This document shows, in pieces, positions 46,704-58,207 of a DNA stretch of 64,000 bases. Under the pieces are notes generated by a model that did not search any database, was not told the origin of the DNA, and was given only the letters and a program-made list of their open reading frames with translations. A program made the translations under genes and the position numbers. The first letter of the stretch is position 1; the number at the start of each line of letters is the position of its first letter. Origin of the DNA: Adiantum capillus-veneris (Eukaryota; Streptophyta; Polypodiopsida; Polypodiales; Pteridaceae). Location: positions 124,540,470-124,604,469 of the forward strand of contig CM043962.1 in NCBI GenBank assembly GCA_014529385.2, read 5' to 3'.

Positions 46704-49470
46704 CTAGTCCGTGAACAATGGACTGAGATACAATTTCTGTAAGTATGGAATCAGAATGTCTTCAAGGTAAAAATCGAAGGAATGCCCCTCGAAAGAAGGT
46801 GGTGAAATAGTTGTTCCCGATGGATTTAGTTCTCCCTTTTCAGGAGTATCATCAATCAGTAGTGTATTAGTTGCATCAAAGGGTACACTGATTTGGCTAA
46901 ACGATTCGTACAAAAGAGGTAAGTGTGGTTTTTTAGGGTGGTAGTGGCCCTCAACGGTAACGCATTTTCTTTGATCATACAAAAAGGCAAAATCTGACGT
47001 GTGAGCGCCGCATACACTGCAAACTATTGTAACTAGTGGCGACAAGTTTTGGCTTTGCATTGAAGACCATATGGAAACTCTGAAGCGCGGAAAAAGAAAT
47101 TGAATAAATTCCTTGGTTCCTGGACAAACCACGACTCGACAAGTTCCCATCCGAAACGTTTGCAAATCCTCAAAGGGTTCTGTGTCACCGAGAGGCACGC
47201 GCATTAGTAGCAATCCATTGATGTCCAAGATAATCAACCTCTGTAAAAGTTGACAAGTACATATAAGTAGTTAGAAGCTGAACATATTTTTCCATACTTG
47301 AATAGACATTACCGAAACAACCGTATCTACAGGTAGCAAGGGTCCATATTGGGTCTCTGTAGTGTTGATGTCGTTGTTGCTCTCCTCTACTTTAGCTTCA
47401 TCATTCACATCTTCATAGTCATCATTCACATCTTCATTAGGGGTCTCCCCCATGGCTCTTTCTGCCTCATTCAAGGTTTCCTCCAAGGTCTTTTCCTCTC
47501 CCTCGGTTGACTGGCTTGCCTCATACATCCTTGCCTGATCCATATCAGTTTGCTCATCCCTAGGCCTGCTTTCCTCATCCATATCCTTTTGCTCATCTAT
47601 AGGCCTGCTTTCCTCATCTTGGGTTTCATCCATAGGCTCTTTTGGCTCCTCCACTGACTGACTTGGCTCTTTCATCTCCTCTAGTTGTACACTAGCACCT
47701 TCCATATGCTCATTTGACCTTTCCTCATCCTCGGATCTTTCATCTTCTGTTGATATGACCCCCTCGGCCCGTTGTGATTCCACTGTATCGGATGCAGGGG
47801 TTTGTCGTGGTGGCACGTCATGTATTGTCATATCAATAGTGTGGTCATCCAAGCCGCTATCTTCAAGCTCTCTGTGGCTAGACATAGTAAGCAGGTGTTG
47901 TATTAAACTTACACGATATCTTTGCAAATAATCATATGTGTAGTTTTTTAAAGCACTCTGCAAAATTGAAAGACCACATGGTGAGAATTCTTTTATAAAC
48001 TAAACCAAAACTGACTGAATGCATTGCCAAATGGTTACCTTAGTCATGAAAGGTTTTAATGCAAAGTAGCTTTGCAGGACATATTCTGCATGGAGAAGAC
48101 ATCTCCAGTCGCAAGAATTTCCATCGGTTTGATTTGGGACATGTACATCTTTGATTGGGGCCTTGTATAGTTCATACCTTCCACATAGCTTGCCATAGGC
48201 AAGCAACAACCTCTTTATACAACTGCACAAAGCAGCGTCAAGATGTTAGCATGAGGCTTCAAATTTACATGGATATCTATAAGAAACACTTTCTGATACA
48301 AAACACTTACAGCCTAATTTCAGGGTGGGTTCCTTTTATTGAATTGAACACCCACACTGCTGGTTGGTCAACATCAAGGCATATGAGACTCCAGTGATGG
48401 TTGTTCTCATATGGAAAGATGATGACAGTAACTTCCAGCATAGCACAGTGGAGAAACAACCTCTCTAAGGTCCCAGATGGACTGTTCTTTTGTCTAATAA
48501 TCACTGACATTTGTGGATCAAGAAGAAACACCTCTGTGTGGGTGTGCAGTAGGAGTTGACTTTTGATCAGGCTGCAGAGAGTTTACCTGAGTTAGCAAAC
48601 CTATTATCTGAGTTTTCAAAGCTAGCAAGATAGTAACACTTACTTAAGACAAGCATAGATAATTGTGTCTGAAATCTGAGCATCTGGATTCTGCAATAAA
48701 TTAATGTCCACTTTTTCCAGAGCTAGCTTTCTAGCTCCATCTACAAATGGTATCTCTGCAAGCAGACCATCCTTCATTGAAAGTAGAGTTTCTTGATTGC
48801 TTGCCTCTATGGACAGGGTCACATTGCATTCTGTTTGCCTCTGGGACTCCACTGCTACTTTTGCTTTCTCCTTAAGCTCTGCTTCCCTCATGTCCTCTGT
48901 TTGGCGAGCAATAGTCTCTGCCCTTGCCCTTGTATTCACATCATGTGTGACATCTACAACTGTGATCTGTGGCACTAGCTCAGGGGGGTATAACAAAATT
49001 TCCCTCATTTTATTATCCCTGCAGACATTGGGGACCAGTAGTTTGTCATACCTCCACCATATTCTTTTCAGTGTCTCACTATCTTTGTCCATTATAGTAA
49101 CCCTGTGGGCATGGACTGCAACAATGGTGATGTTACTGAAGTACTCCAGTAGGAAGTCCTCTGCTGCTTCTTGTAGATCCATCAATGCCACCACCTTCCA
49201 CATTTTGGTGCCCTAGGTAGCTTCTTCACATATGGACCTCACCATCCTCTGAAAGGGAAACTTTGGTATGCATAAATCTACACATTTCTGTGCCTTTCTG
49301 ATTTCTCTGAAAAGTCCCATGCAGGTTTGTAACTTCTTCACCCTTGGACCTTTTAGAATTTTATTGGGTTTTCCAGGTCTTTTCTTTGGGGTTGCAGATC
49401 TGCTACTTGCCTTAGCTGCTAATCCTGGTCCCTTGCCTGCCTTCCTTGCAGTGGCTTTTGTTCTAGCCAT
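46704..49470 (-). CDS. Histone H3-like / Ulp1-like protease / FCP1-like phosphatase fusion gene
   Basis: Five minus-strand exons (48,644-49,470; 48,311-48,571; 48,039-48,222; 47,313-47,957; 46,704-47,240) have GT...AG borders and join in phase to 818 codons. Residues 1-127 match histone H3: tail MARTKATARK, alphaN LFREIRKAQK, PFQRMVR, then LQEAAEDFL and HAHRVTIM. A coiled, charged region follows (about 175-215). Residues about 265-425 form a Ulp1-type domain: NHHWSLICLD (His335), VFNSIKG (Asn352 at the usual Asp), VPNQTDGNSCDW (Gln394, Cys400). An acidic linker (about 450-630) leads to an FCP1-homology HAD domain: IILDINGLL (Asp645), SIWSS, TLLIDDTPEKG (Asp769, Asp770). The expected roles are nucleosome-like binding, SUMO/ubiquitin-like processing and phosphatase or scaffold. 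One TAG (49,213-49,215, codon 86) interrupts the H3 fold. Fusion in one mRNA is inferred from splice phases. Confidence 0.8.
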
Positions 49471-49490
49471 TTCACTCTATACAAAAAGAG

Positions 49491-49559
<69 letters not shown>

Positions 49560-49607
49560 TTCTATAGCTTAGCATATTTAAATAGAGAGAGAGTGAGAGA
49601 CTCCCAT

Positions 49608-49670
49608 TACTAAAGGCGCGCGTGGAGCATGTTTTGACCTCAAAAAACACCTCCGCGCGCCATTAGTATA
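49608..49670. repeat. GC-rich inverted repeat (hairpin 1)
   Basis: TACTAAAGGCGCGCGTGGAG pairs imperfectly with CTCCGCGCGCCATTAGTA about 25 bases downstream. It is related in sequence to two other hairpins at 49,764-49,826 and 50,575-50,639. Confidence 0.85.
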
Positions 49671-49763
49671 AGGTAAAAGAAAGACTCAATCTCTCTCTCT
49701 CTCTCTTTCCCCCGCCTAACATCCTCTCTCTATAACACTCACACATACACTGTTCGATGCACA

Positions 49764-49823
49764 GTACTAACGGCGCGCATAGAGACATGCACACCGGTTA
49801 TGCCTCTCTATGGGCGCCTTTAG

Positions 49824-49826
<3 letters not shown>
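49764..49826. repeat. GC-rich inverted repeat (hairpin 2)
   Basis: GTACTAACGGCGCGCATAGA pairs imperfectly with TCTATGGGCGCCTTTAGTA after a loop of about 20 bases. It is followed directly by a GA microsatellite. Confidence 0.85.
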
Positions 49827-49867
<41 letters not shown>

Positions 49868-50209
49868 CTGTGTGTGTGTGTGTGTGTAATTTATATTTTT
49901 GTGTGTGTGTGTGTGTTTGTGAGTGTGTGTGTGTCTCTGTATGTGTATGTGTGTCTGTCTGTGTGTGTGTATGTTATATTTGTGTCTCTATGTGTTTGTG
50001 TGTATGTTATATTTGTCTATATCTGTGTGTGTATGTGTGTGTATGTTAGATTTGTGTGTCTCTGGGTTTGTGAGTGTGTGTGTCTTTGGTGTGTATGTTA
50101 TATTTGTGTCTCTGTGTGTTTGTGTGTATGTTATATTTGTCTGTTTCTGTGTGTGTGTGTGTCTGTATGTGTGTGTGTATGTTTTATTTGTGTGTGTGTG
50201 TCTCTGTGT

Positions 50210-50276
<67 letters not shown>

Positions 50277-50457
50277 GTGTTTGTGACTGTATGTGTGTGT
50301 TGTTTGTTAAGACAGAGCTAGATATGCAATATACTGTGACAGAAACAGAGAGAGAGAGATAGAGGCAAAGGCAGAGGGAAATTTCAGAAGCAGAGGGAGA
50401 GAGAGAGAGGGCCAAACCTCCTGAGGACGCAGACCTTCGTTATGTCTAAGATGGGTC

Positions 50458-50639
<182 letters not shown>

Positions 50640-50643
50640 AAGA

Positions 50644-50763
<120 letters not shown>

Positions 50764-50796
50764 ATGTGTGTTTTTGTTTGTGCTTTGGAGAGAGAC

Positions 50797-50888
<92 letters not shown>

Positions 50889-50983
50889 CTTGTCATGTTT
50901 CCTGATGAATAGGATTAAGGTCCAGTAGGCAGAAGAGGCTGAAACCAGACCCAGAGCTTCTGACAGGATTTCAACCTTTGCAG

Positions 50984-52202
50984 GCTCAGTTGCTTAATGT
51001 TTCTGCCAAAAGAATTGTTGACTTTTGTCAGGACATATGTGAAGAAGAGTCAATTGGTGAAGATCAATCAGAGAGGTCACTAGGCCAAGAGGATCCCTCA
51101 CCCTACAAGGCTCCCTCACCTTGTACAGTACTTGTCAAGAAAAATACAAGAAAGAGGAATATAGACTTCTCAGATGATGCAGATGTGCCAGAAAGTAGTC
51201 CCTATGCAACTAAATGTAAAGCCAAAGAGGATGTGTCTTCTCTGGAAGACCCAACTGCAACTGATGAGAGGCTGTTTGATTTTGCAGCATCTTGTGGTGC
51301 TGGGGACAAGTTTGATCTAGTTAATTCTATGTTTAACCCAAAGTTTGATATTGAAGACCTGTTAGCTCAGCACAGTAATTTCTTGCACTCCTACAGAGAT
51401 AAGTTTGAAGTGATGGTGCAGGTAGGGAGGGTTGTTCTGCCCACTATGACTCTTGTGCATTTAAATGATTGTGGTGGAAAGGGACAAGGGCTGAAGAAGT
51501 ATAGGGAATTACACCTTCTTGCCGACATTCAGCCTGCCCTTTGCACCAAAAAGAATGCAAACTCATTCAGGAAGCCTTTGGCTTTATGATTTACCTGAAC
51601 AGCCTGTTTGGATTCCTCATGCAAAATCCTGATGAGGTGTTAGAGGAGCAGGATGAAGATACAGTCGAGGAGGTTGAAGATACAGTCGACCTTGAGGTTG
51701 AGGAAATTGAAGTACAAAGAAGTAAGATGCTCTCTGTGAAAACCATAGAAATCAAACTTCCATTGGATGTCAGTAACTTCACTGAGAAGCATGCTCAGAT
51801 GATGTTGCCTGCTATGCCTGACTTCAGGATTGGAGACAGGACCTATATCTTCTTACATGATGTGCAAAGCATCTTTTATTTAAGGGAGGATTTCTCCCTG
51901 GCTATTATTTCCAGAGTCCAAGAGGAGAGGAGTGGATTTGTTTCAGAGGATAGTAGTGATGATGAGGCAATGGAAACATCCAGCAATCCAATGGAATGCC
52001 TCTGAAGATGCTTTGAGAAAGCTGAAAAATACAAGGAGACACTACCTGATGAAGCCACCTTCCAAGCAATAAGACAAAGCCTAAGACCATCAACAAGTAA
52101 CAAAGAAGTGGAGGATTGGTTTAACCATTCAGGTCAGGGGTCAACTACATCTGTAGACCTGTGGCAGGAAAACCTCTTTCTGCAGGATGAGAGCTTCATG
52201 GT

Positions 52203-52258
<56 letters not shown>

Positions 52259-52710
52259 CACTTCTGACATGATATGTGCAGTCTTGGATTGCTGACAAGG
52301 ATGACTTCCTTCGGCGGCGGACTTGAGAGTATCGTGGAAGGGATGCGGCCCTAGCGCAGTACCTTTCAAAGCTTTGCGAGTCGCCGATAGTAGTTTTTCA
52401 CAATTCCATGTCACAAGAGGGTTCAATAGCAACTTACACATTCAAGACACTATCACTCTTCTTGGGTGGACCCGTGCTGCCCAAAAGTGCAGATAATGTC
52501 ATTCTTGTGGACAAAGTGTTTGCTAGAGATTGTTTTGGTTATTGACCGGGCTATACAGGTGGTCGGGCAACGTATTACTACACCTACACAGCAATGGCAC
52601 TAGCTCTTGGTAGACAAAACCCATATGAACTTTTAGAGTATGGCAAATATCTCATGATTTGTTACAAGGGTGACGTGCCAAAAAACAAAATTGAACCTTC
52701 AAAATCTTGA
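50984..52710 (+). pseudogene. Unknown acidic protein gene with three in-frame TGA codons
   Basis: I do not recognise this protein. It begins after a CTTTGCAG acceptor (exon from 50,984), so an upstream exon is probably missing or within the microsatellite region. Visible features: a Lys/Arg patch (KKNTRKRN), FDLVNSMFNPKFDIEDLLAQ, a Glu/Asp-rich segment (EEQDEDTVEEVEDT) and FRIGDRTYIFLHDVQSIFYL. A one-base frameshift lies in an A run near 51,550-51,590. After TGA at 52,003 the frame continues (DEATFQAIRQSLRPSTSN, VEDWFNHSG) to an ATG|GTAACT donor at 52,200. The last exon (52,282-52,710) has TGA at 52,324 and 52,543 before the terminal TGA. It converges on the transposase gene, 63 bp away. Confidence 0.55.
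52205..52254 (+). repeat. CT microsatellite in an intron
   Basis: About 24 CT units immediately follow the splice donor of the last intron of the unknown acidic-protein gene (intron 52,201-52,281). Confidence 0.95.
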
Positions 52711-52773
52711 TACACTTCAAGTAGCAATTGTATAAGATCATGTATTACATAAATTTTGTACAATGTCATCCAA

Positions 52774-55334
52774 TCAGAGTATCTTTCTCCACTTGTGATT
52801 CACATACATCATTGTCTCTCTCCACCTTCGTTGACTTTCACGAGCTCCGGAGTTGTTGTATGCCATTGATCTTTTAACTTTTTGTTGTTGTAAATGTCTG
52901 ATGGCTTGTGCTGTTGCTGAATTTTCCAAGACTTCTTTTGCCTGCATTCGATGAATGATTCTACGATAGAAACATTCAAATAGTTCTCTCAAATTGTTAG
53001 ACTTGATTTGAGATCCACCATGTCGTGTGTGCCTGAAATAAGCATTTCTCGCCATGTAATGAGACTTTTCCATCCCTTGGGTATTCCATATAACCGGGTT
53101 CCCATACTTTTGTATAAAATATGGTAAATGATTGAAGATGATGTGCTCGATATGAAAACAGATTAGTTAGAATGTTTTACACTCACATATTTGCACATAA
53201 GAGAGAATGAAATACACGATAATACCATGTAGTGAGTAATCTGGGTGTCTGTCCATGCTGTCTTGAATGATTTTTTCAGAAGGTTGAGATTCTCCTTGAA
53301 CTTGTTCATATCACCTTGTGACCAGTCATCTTTGTCGCACATCAAAAATAGGATGTCTATTGATCGCCAAACCTCAGCCTTCGCGTTACGAGTAGTTGGT
53401 TCTTGGTCTTTGACTGCAATATGTAGCTTTTTCCAGCTCTGATACTCTGCCTTGCTAACATAAGATGTGTTATATATTTTTCCATGTTTTGCTAGCTTCG
53501 GATCTCTTGTACCTTGGGGTTTAGATAAAAACCTCCGTGCCTTCACCCCACCGATGGATGGTTTGCATGGGACATCCTTCTCAGCAGTTGATCTCTTTTC
53601 ATCCCGCTGGATTTTCACATTGCCACCATGAAGCCCCATATCTGACAGTACCATTTCTAAGCACTGCAAGGCTACTTGTCCTTCTGCCGAGTTCTTAATC
53701 TTCCAAGCAAACCCGATATATAAGTAGACCAATTTCTCCACAATTCTACAAAGGGCATGCATTGTACAAATGTGGACATTCACAAGTGGTATTTTCAAAA
53801 CCGGTCGAAAAGCAGGATCCTCAATGTGACGTGTTGGAGCTTTTCTCCACCACTTTGGGTCCATGACCTTTGCAGGCTCCATGCAGAACAAACACGGCGA
53901 CTTTGCCATTGCACCCATTCCACAATTATACATGCACTTTAATGTTTTGAGGTCACCTGCAAGATGCCACTGAACTTGAAAGTCTCCCCTTCCATCTAGA
54001 CGTAGTACCTCTCCCTGGTTAGTCTGTCGATCAATCACCTCCGGAATATTAGTTCAATGGAACACCCAATATAGAATCTCATGATCTTATTTCTTTACCT
54101 GCAACACAAAATAAATGAGACTTAAGTAGATGTGAACATTTGAGCTTACCTGAGAATCTCGCTTACCTCAAACGCACCAAGCCACCATATTTTAGATTCT
54201 GATTGAACACTAAAATATAAAGGATCATCACTGGGACACTTTGAGAAAGCTCTATTCATTAAAGTAACAGTAACACGATCTAGATTTTTCTCTTTAACAA
54301 GCTCACACTCATCCAGTTTTAACACAAAATGTAATACCCCTCGTGACTCTTCAAAAGTGATGTTGTAAAACTCCACCATTCTCTTCTGTAATATCCGCAG
54401 GTCCATAAAAATATTATTGAACTCATCATATGCCATGTTTGCTCCATGGACACTGTAAGTTGCTTTAATATGAAAGGGCTGTCCAAGATAGTCTCCCTGT
54501 GCCTCGTTAAGCTGAAGCCTCTCTTTCCAAACACTTGAGGCTGATGGTAGAAGTTTGGATTTTATACCCTTCTTAACAAAGATGGATGAGACAGACTTTT
54601 GGATAGCCGAATATCCTCTTTTTCTTACACCAAGTGAATCAAGTGTGCCTTGTATCTCTTTTGCAGGCACTGAGTTCTCTGAAATAAAGCGGTCCACTAC
54701 ATTTCGTTGTAGGACCTTAAACTTCTTGTCATGTACTATATCTGCTGCCAGGCTTCTACTTATAAGTGGCTTCAATCTCTTTCCTATATTGGCTTTGGGG
54801 TCAATGTTTTCCTTGTCAGGATAGATTGAATCTCTACATGAAGACAATGCATAAGTAAATAACAGAAAATTTGTTTCACTAACACTATTTAGGCACATGA
54901 AAACAATGCATAACAAGAAAAAACAAAAAGATTACTTAACTAAGACAATGTAGCCAACCAAGAAGCATCACCTTAATGCTCGGATTCTTTTCTTGAGACC
55001 TCCTGATGCAACCTGCAATGTTTCAAGATTGCTCAATTTCTTCTTTCGGATACGACCACCCAAGATGGTGTCCTTCATTTGACAACCTCGCACCTTTCTT
55101 TTCAGTTCTTGTACCTCTGTTTTATGTTGCAAAATGGTAACCTGATCTGTAGAATGTAAATGTGAAAGGCGAACAATCTCACATTGTTGAGCTTGGAGAA
55201 TGCCCTTGTAAGTTTCAACTTCTCTTGTAAGAGATTTACAATAACCCAGAAGGCCCTTTTCTCCATCACCAGCAAAGGTCAATAAGCTTGTAGGATTGAC
55301 AAACGGTGGAGACGCATTAGTCATTGGATTCTGA
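52774..55334 (-). pseudogene. Probable RNase H-fold transposase gene, 5' end cut off by a retrotransposon
   Basis: Four minus-strand exons join in phase: 54,972-55,334, 54,167-54,833, 53,226-54,098 and 52,774-53,145. Exon A is a coiled coil (VEVQELKRKV-like heptads). Exon B holds VLHFVLKLDECELVKEKN, a candidate first catalytic Asp. Exon C holds VQWHLAGDLKTLKCMYNCGM, CLFCMEP and NVHICTMHALCRIVEKLVYL, a candidate second Asp with a Cys-rich insertion. Exon D holds LPYFIQKYGNPVIW and GMEKSHYMARNAYFRHTRHG, a candidate Glu. This order resembles uncharacterised DDE-type transposases seen in several eukaryotes; I cannot name the superfamily. Exon C contains TAA (54,087-54,089) and TGA (54,054-54,056), so this copy is probably dead. 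An LTR end sits at 55,335, removing the true start. Confidence 0.55.
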
Positions 55335-56864
55335 TAGCGGGAAAAAGAGCAGTGCAATCGGGTGGCCTCTGTACTCGTGCACACTCCACAAACCACGCCT
55401 CATGCAAACAAGCAAAGAACAAAACAAAGGGGGCACCACCCTAAATTAAGAGGTTTAGGGACCTCACACATAGTGCACATAGGCAAGTGAGACTTCTGGC
55501 ATTATGATGGCATCAAAACATATGGCAAAACACATAGAAATGAAGCTTAGGGACCTTATGTAGCATATATATACACAAGACATCAGCTTAACAATACAAC
55601 GGCATCTAATCATACATAACAAGGATATAGAGAAGCAAGCCAAGGATGGCATAATCCCTTGTCAAAAACAATCAACCCAGCAAGTAGGTATGATCCTACT
55701 AGCAACACATCAATACCTTAGAGAATGATGGCCAAGATGGTGTCCATGGAGCATGAGAGAAGACTCCTTATTTAGGTTTTAGGGCTAGTAATGTAGCATA
55801 CTAGAGGGAGAGAGAGAGAGAGGGAGAGAGAGTAGAGCTCCCTCCATAGCTCCTCGTTGTGAGCAATGTCGTCATAGCTTCGTTGCTCGGTGAAATGGGT
55901 CAAGTGTTGGTTTTGAGTGAGAGAAGGCCTCCTTATATAGGTTTCTGAGAGGGTTTAGGATTAGGGATAAACATGCTTAAATCGGCTGATTGGGGTTACT
56001 TTTTGCTTAGGGTGGTCAACAGATTGAGGTCACCTGATATGTCACCATCAAGATATTCTCTAGAGTGATATGAGAGGGGAGGGTAAATGCTGATTTTTCT
56101 GATTGTGACACATGGGGATAAGGCCTTGACCAGCATTTAAGAGCAGGTAAGGTGGCTGTTGAAACTGGAGGTTTTGCACATGTCAGGGGGGGACCTAGGG
56201 GGGGAGGGTGGCAGCTGGGTCCTCCTGAATATCAAATTCTCAAAAAACCCTCAACCATGGCTTCTTTTGACATGTGTTCTTTGAAAAAATCAGCATGTCT
56301 CTTTTCAACTCAAAAGTATTTATCCCTGTTGACTCACCTTTACCATAAGATTTGCTCCTTTTCTCCTCCTGTAACTGCATTGTTGATGCCCGATCACTGC
56401 TTCTAGTAACAGTGAACTGTTACCTACCAAATACTTATGGTGCAGTAAAAAATATTTACCATGGGTAAAAAAAGTTACTGTAGGTAAAAAGTGATTTGTA
56501 TTTACCATGTAGGTGAAAAATACTTACTGTAGGTAAAAAATATTTACTGTGATAAAAAATATTTACTGCCGGTAAAAAAGTGAAAACGGAGTATGCTGTG
56601 CTGTGAGTCCACACGAACATCCTCGTGTAAATTTCACTAGAAATTCACACCTAGAATGGGCTATTCTGTAAGATATAGGTTGTAGGCATGCATAAGAGCT
56701 CGTTCCCACGTATCTTCTGTCTATGGCACTTTTTACTCTTTGGTGCTTGTGAAGTAGATTTTTCTTCTCTTTCGAGATCCCTTGGACTAGAGTATCCTCA
56801 TCTCCCCAACAACTGACTATGCCTTCACTGCATCTTCAGAAGGGGTCCTAAAAACCATGCATCA
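55335..56864 (-). repeat. 3' LTR of the Tat-like element
   Basis: The left edge is set by the end of homology with 63,768-64,000; the right edge by CATCA next to a polypurine tract, so the minus-strand LTR would begin TGATGCATGG. It contains a run of TA(A)AAAATATTTAC-type words at about 56,410-56,580 and a GA run near 55,806. The frame beginning MVCGVCTS... is encoded here and in the 5' LTR; it is LTR sequence and not part of the neighbouring transposase. Confidence 0.75.
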
Positions 56865-56865
56865 T

Positions 56866-56883
56866 ATAGCCCTCCCCCTTAAG
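56866..56883 (-). promoter_or_regulatory. Polypurine tract of the Tat-like element
   Basis: On the minus strand, TTAAGGGGGAGGGC lies just upstream of the start of the 3' LTR. Its place and orientation agree with gag-pol on the minus strand and disagree with the plus-strand integrase. Confidence 0.7.
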
Positions 56884-57046
56884 CTAGAGGTATTTGATGC
56901 CTCTAGCTGTAGGTTGTGCTACAATAGGGTTCTCTTGAATACTTACCCACCTGGTACCAATTGAATTTGCCATGTTACTGCTTTCTTGGCTGATGCACCC
57001 TGTTTAGTCCTTTTTGATGAATAATTGTATCCATCCATGACTAATT

Positions 57047-58185
57047 TTGTTTAGTTGTCATGAAGGTGTGTGTGGTGGCCACTTTGCACAAGAGATTACT
57101 AGCAGAAAGATTTTACAAGCAGGGTTCACGTGGCCAAGCCTCCATCGAGATGTACAACATTGGTGCCGCACATGTGAGGTTTGCCAAAAAGCTGGACCAA
57201 GGCGTCTTACCCATGAAAATAAGCATCCAATCAAAACCTATGGGCCATTTGAAAAATGGGGGATAGATGCAGTAGGGCCACTACCTTGCACTCAATCAGG
57301 GAATACATCATTATGGGGGTGGAGTACATGACCAGATGGGCAGAAGCTCGTCCCACAAAGCGCATCACAGCCAAGGACGTGAGTGATTTCATTTTTGAAT
57401 GCCTTTGTTGCCGTTTTGGCACACCTTTGGAGATTCTCTCGGATAGGGGACCGGGATTTCGAGCTGATTTAGTCGGGCAATTGATGAGCAAGTTAAAAAT
57501 CAAGCACAGACACTCTACACCATACTACCCTCAGTGCAATGGTCTTGTGGAAAAGGTAAATGGTCTTATATGTAAAATCATCACTAAGCAAGTGCATTTA
57601 CATCCTAAGGCATGGGACAAACACCTAGATGCAGCACTTTGGGCCTACAGAATATCCTTTAAAACATCCTTGGGGTATACACCTTTTCACTTGGTTTACG
57701 GGCAAGAGGCACTATTGTCTATAGAAGTGGAGCTAGCGAGCCTCCGAGTTCTAAAAGCACATCAAGAGGATAGTCAAGAGAAGCAGGTGGAAGGAAGAAT
57801 CATCGATTTGGAGAGGTTAGGGCTAGATCGAGAGTCAGCAGTAAAGTACTATGCAGCCCACGCAGAGAAGAAACGAAAGAAGTTCAATCGCAACCTTGTC
57901 AAGAAAGGTATCAAGGAAGGTTCTTTAGTGCTCAGATACGACAATCGCTTTGATCGCAGGAAGGATGGTAAGTTCTTGCTTAAGTGAGAAGGCCCTTTTG
58001 TAGTGATACAGAGGTTCTCAAATGGTAGTTAGCAACTAGGTGACCTAGATGGTAAGGTACATCAGACCCCGGTAAATGGTTGGCGTTTGAAGGCCTACCA
58101 ATGTCGTCTTTCACAGCCATATGCTGGTGAAATCAATGCTAAGGATGGTTCAGAGGAGAGCTCATCATATTCGAGCTCCAACTAA
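57047..58185 (+). pseudogene. Integrase of the Tat-like element, inverted relative to pol
   Basis: The plus strand encodes an HHCC finger (CHEGVCGGHFAQ ... CRTCEVCQKAGPR) and the catalytic core: WGIDAVGPLP, EILSDRGPGFRADLVG and GLVEKVNGLICKI carry the three acidic positions. A C-terminal part includes KEGSLVLRYDNRFDRRKDGK and WRLKAYQCR and continues past a TGA at 57,985. A small deletion or frameshift lies near 57,300. The reading direction is opposite to gag, RT and RNase H. RNase H ends ...KELVS at 58,332 and this integrase starts SCHEG at 57,056, so the two would abut in frame order if the segment were flipped. Integrase inserts element DNA into the chromosome; in this arrangement it cannot be translated from the gag-pol mRNA. 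Confidence 0.9.
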
Positions 58186-58207
58186 GGTAACAATCATGTA
58201 CATAGTC

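Noticed and set aside
49810-50362. Cys/Val-rich proteins in the GT arrays, and Arg/Glu or Tyr/Ile proteins in GA and AT arrays
   Set aside because: Pure microsatellite translation with no composition or motif of a real protein.
57047-58185. A second, separate retrotransposon on the plus strand supplying the integrase
   Set aside because: No LTR, RT or gag accompanies it on that strand, and its ends match the gap left in the minus-strand pol; an inversion is simpler, though sibling copies must decide.
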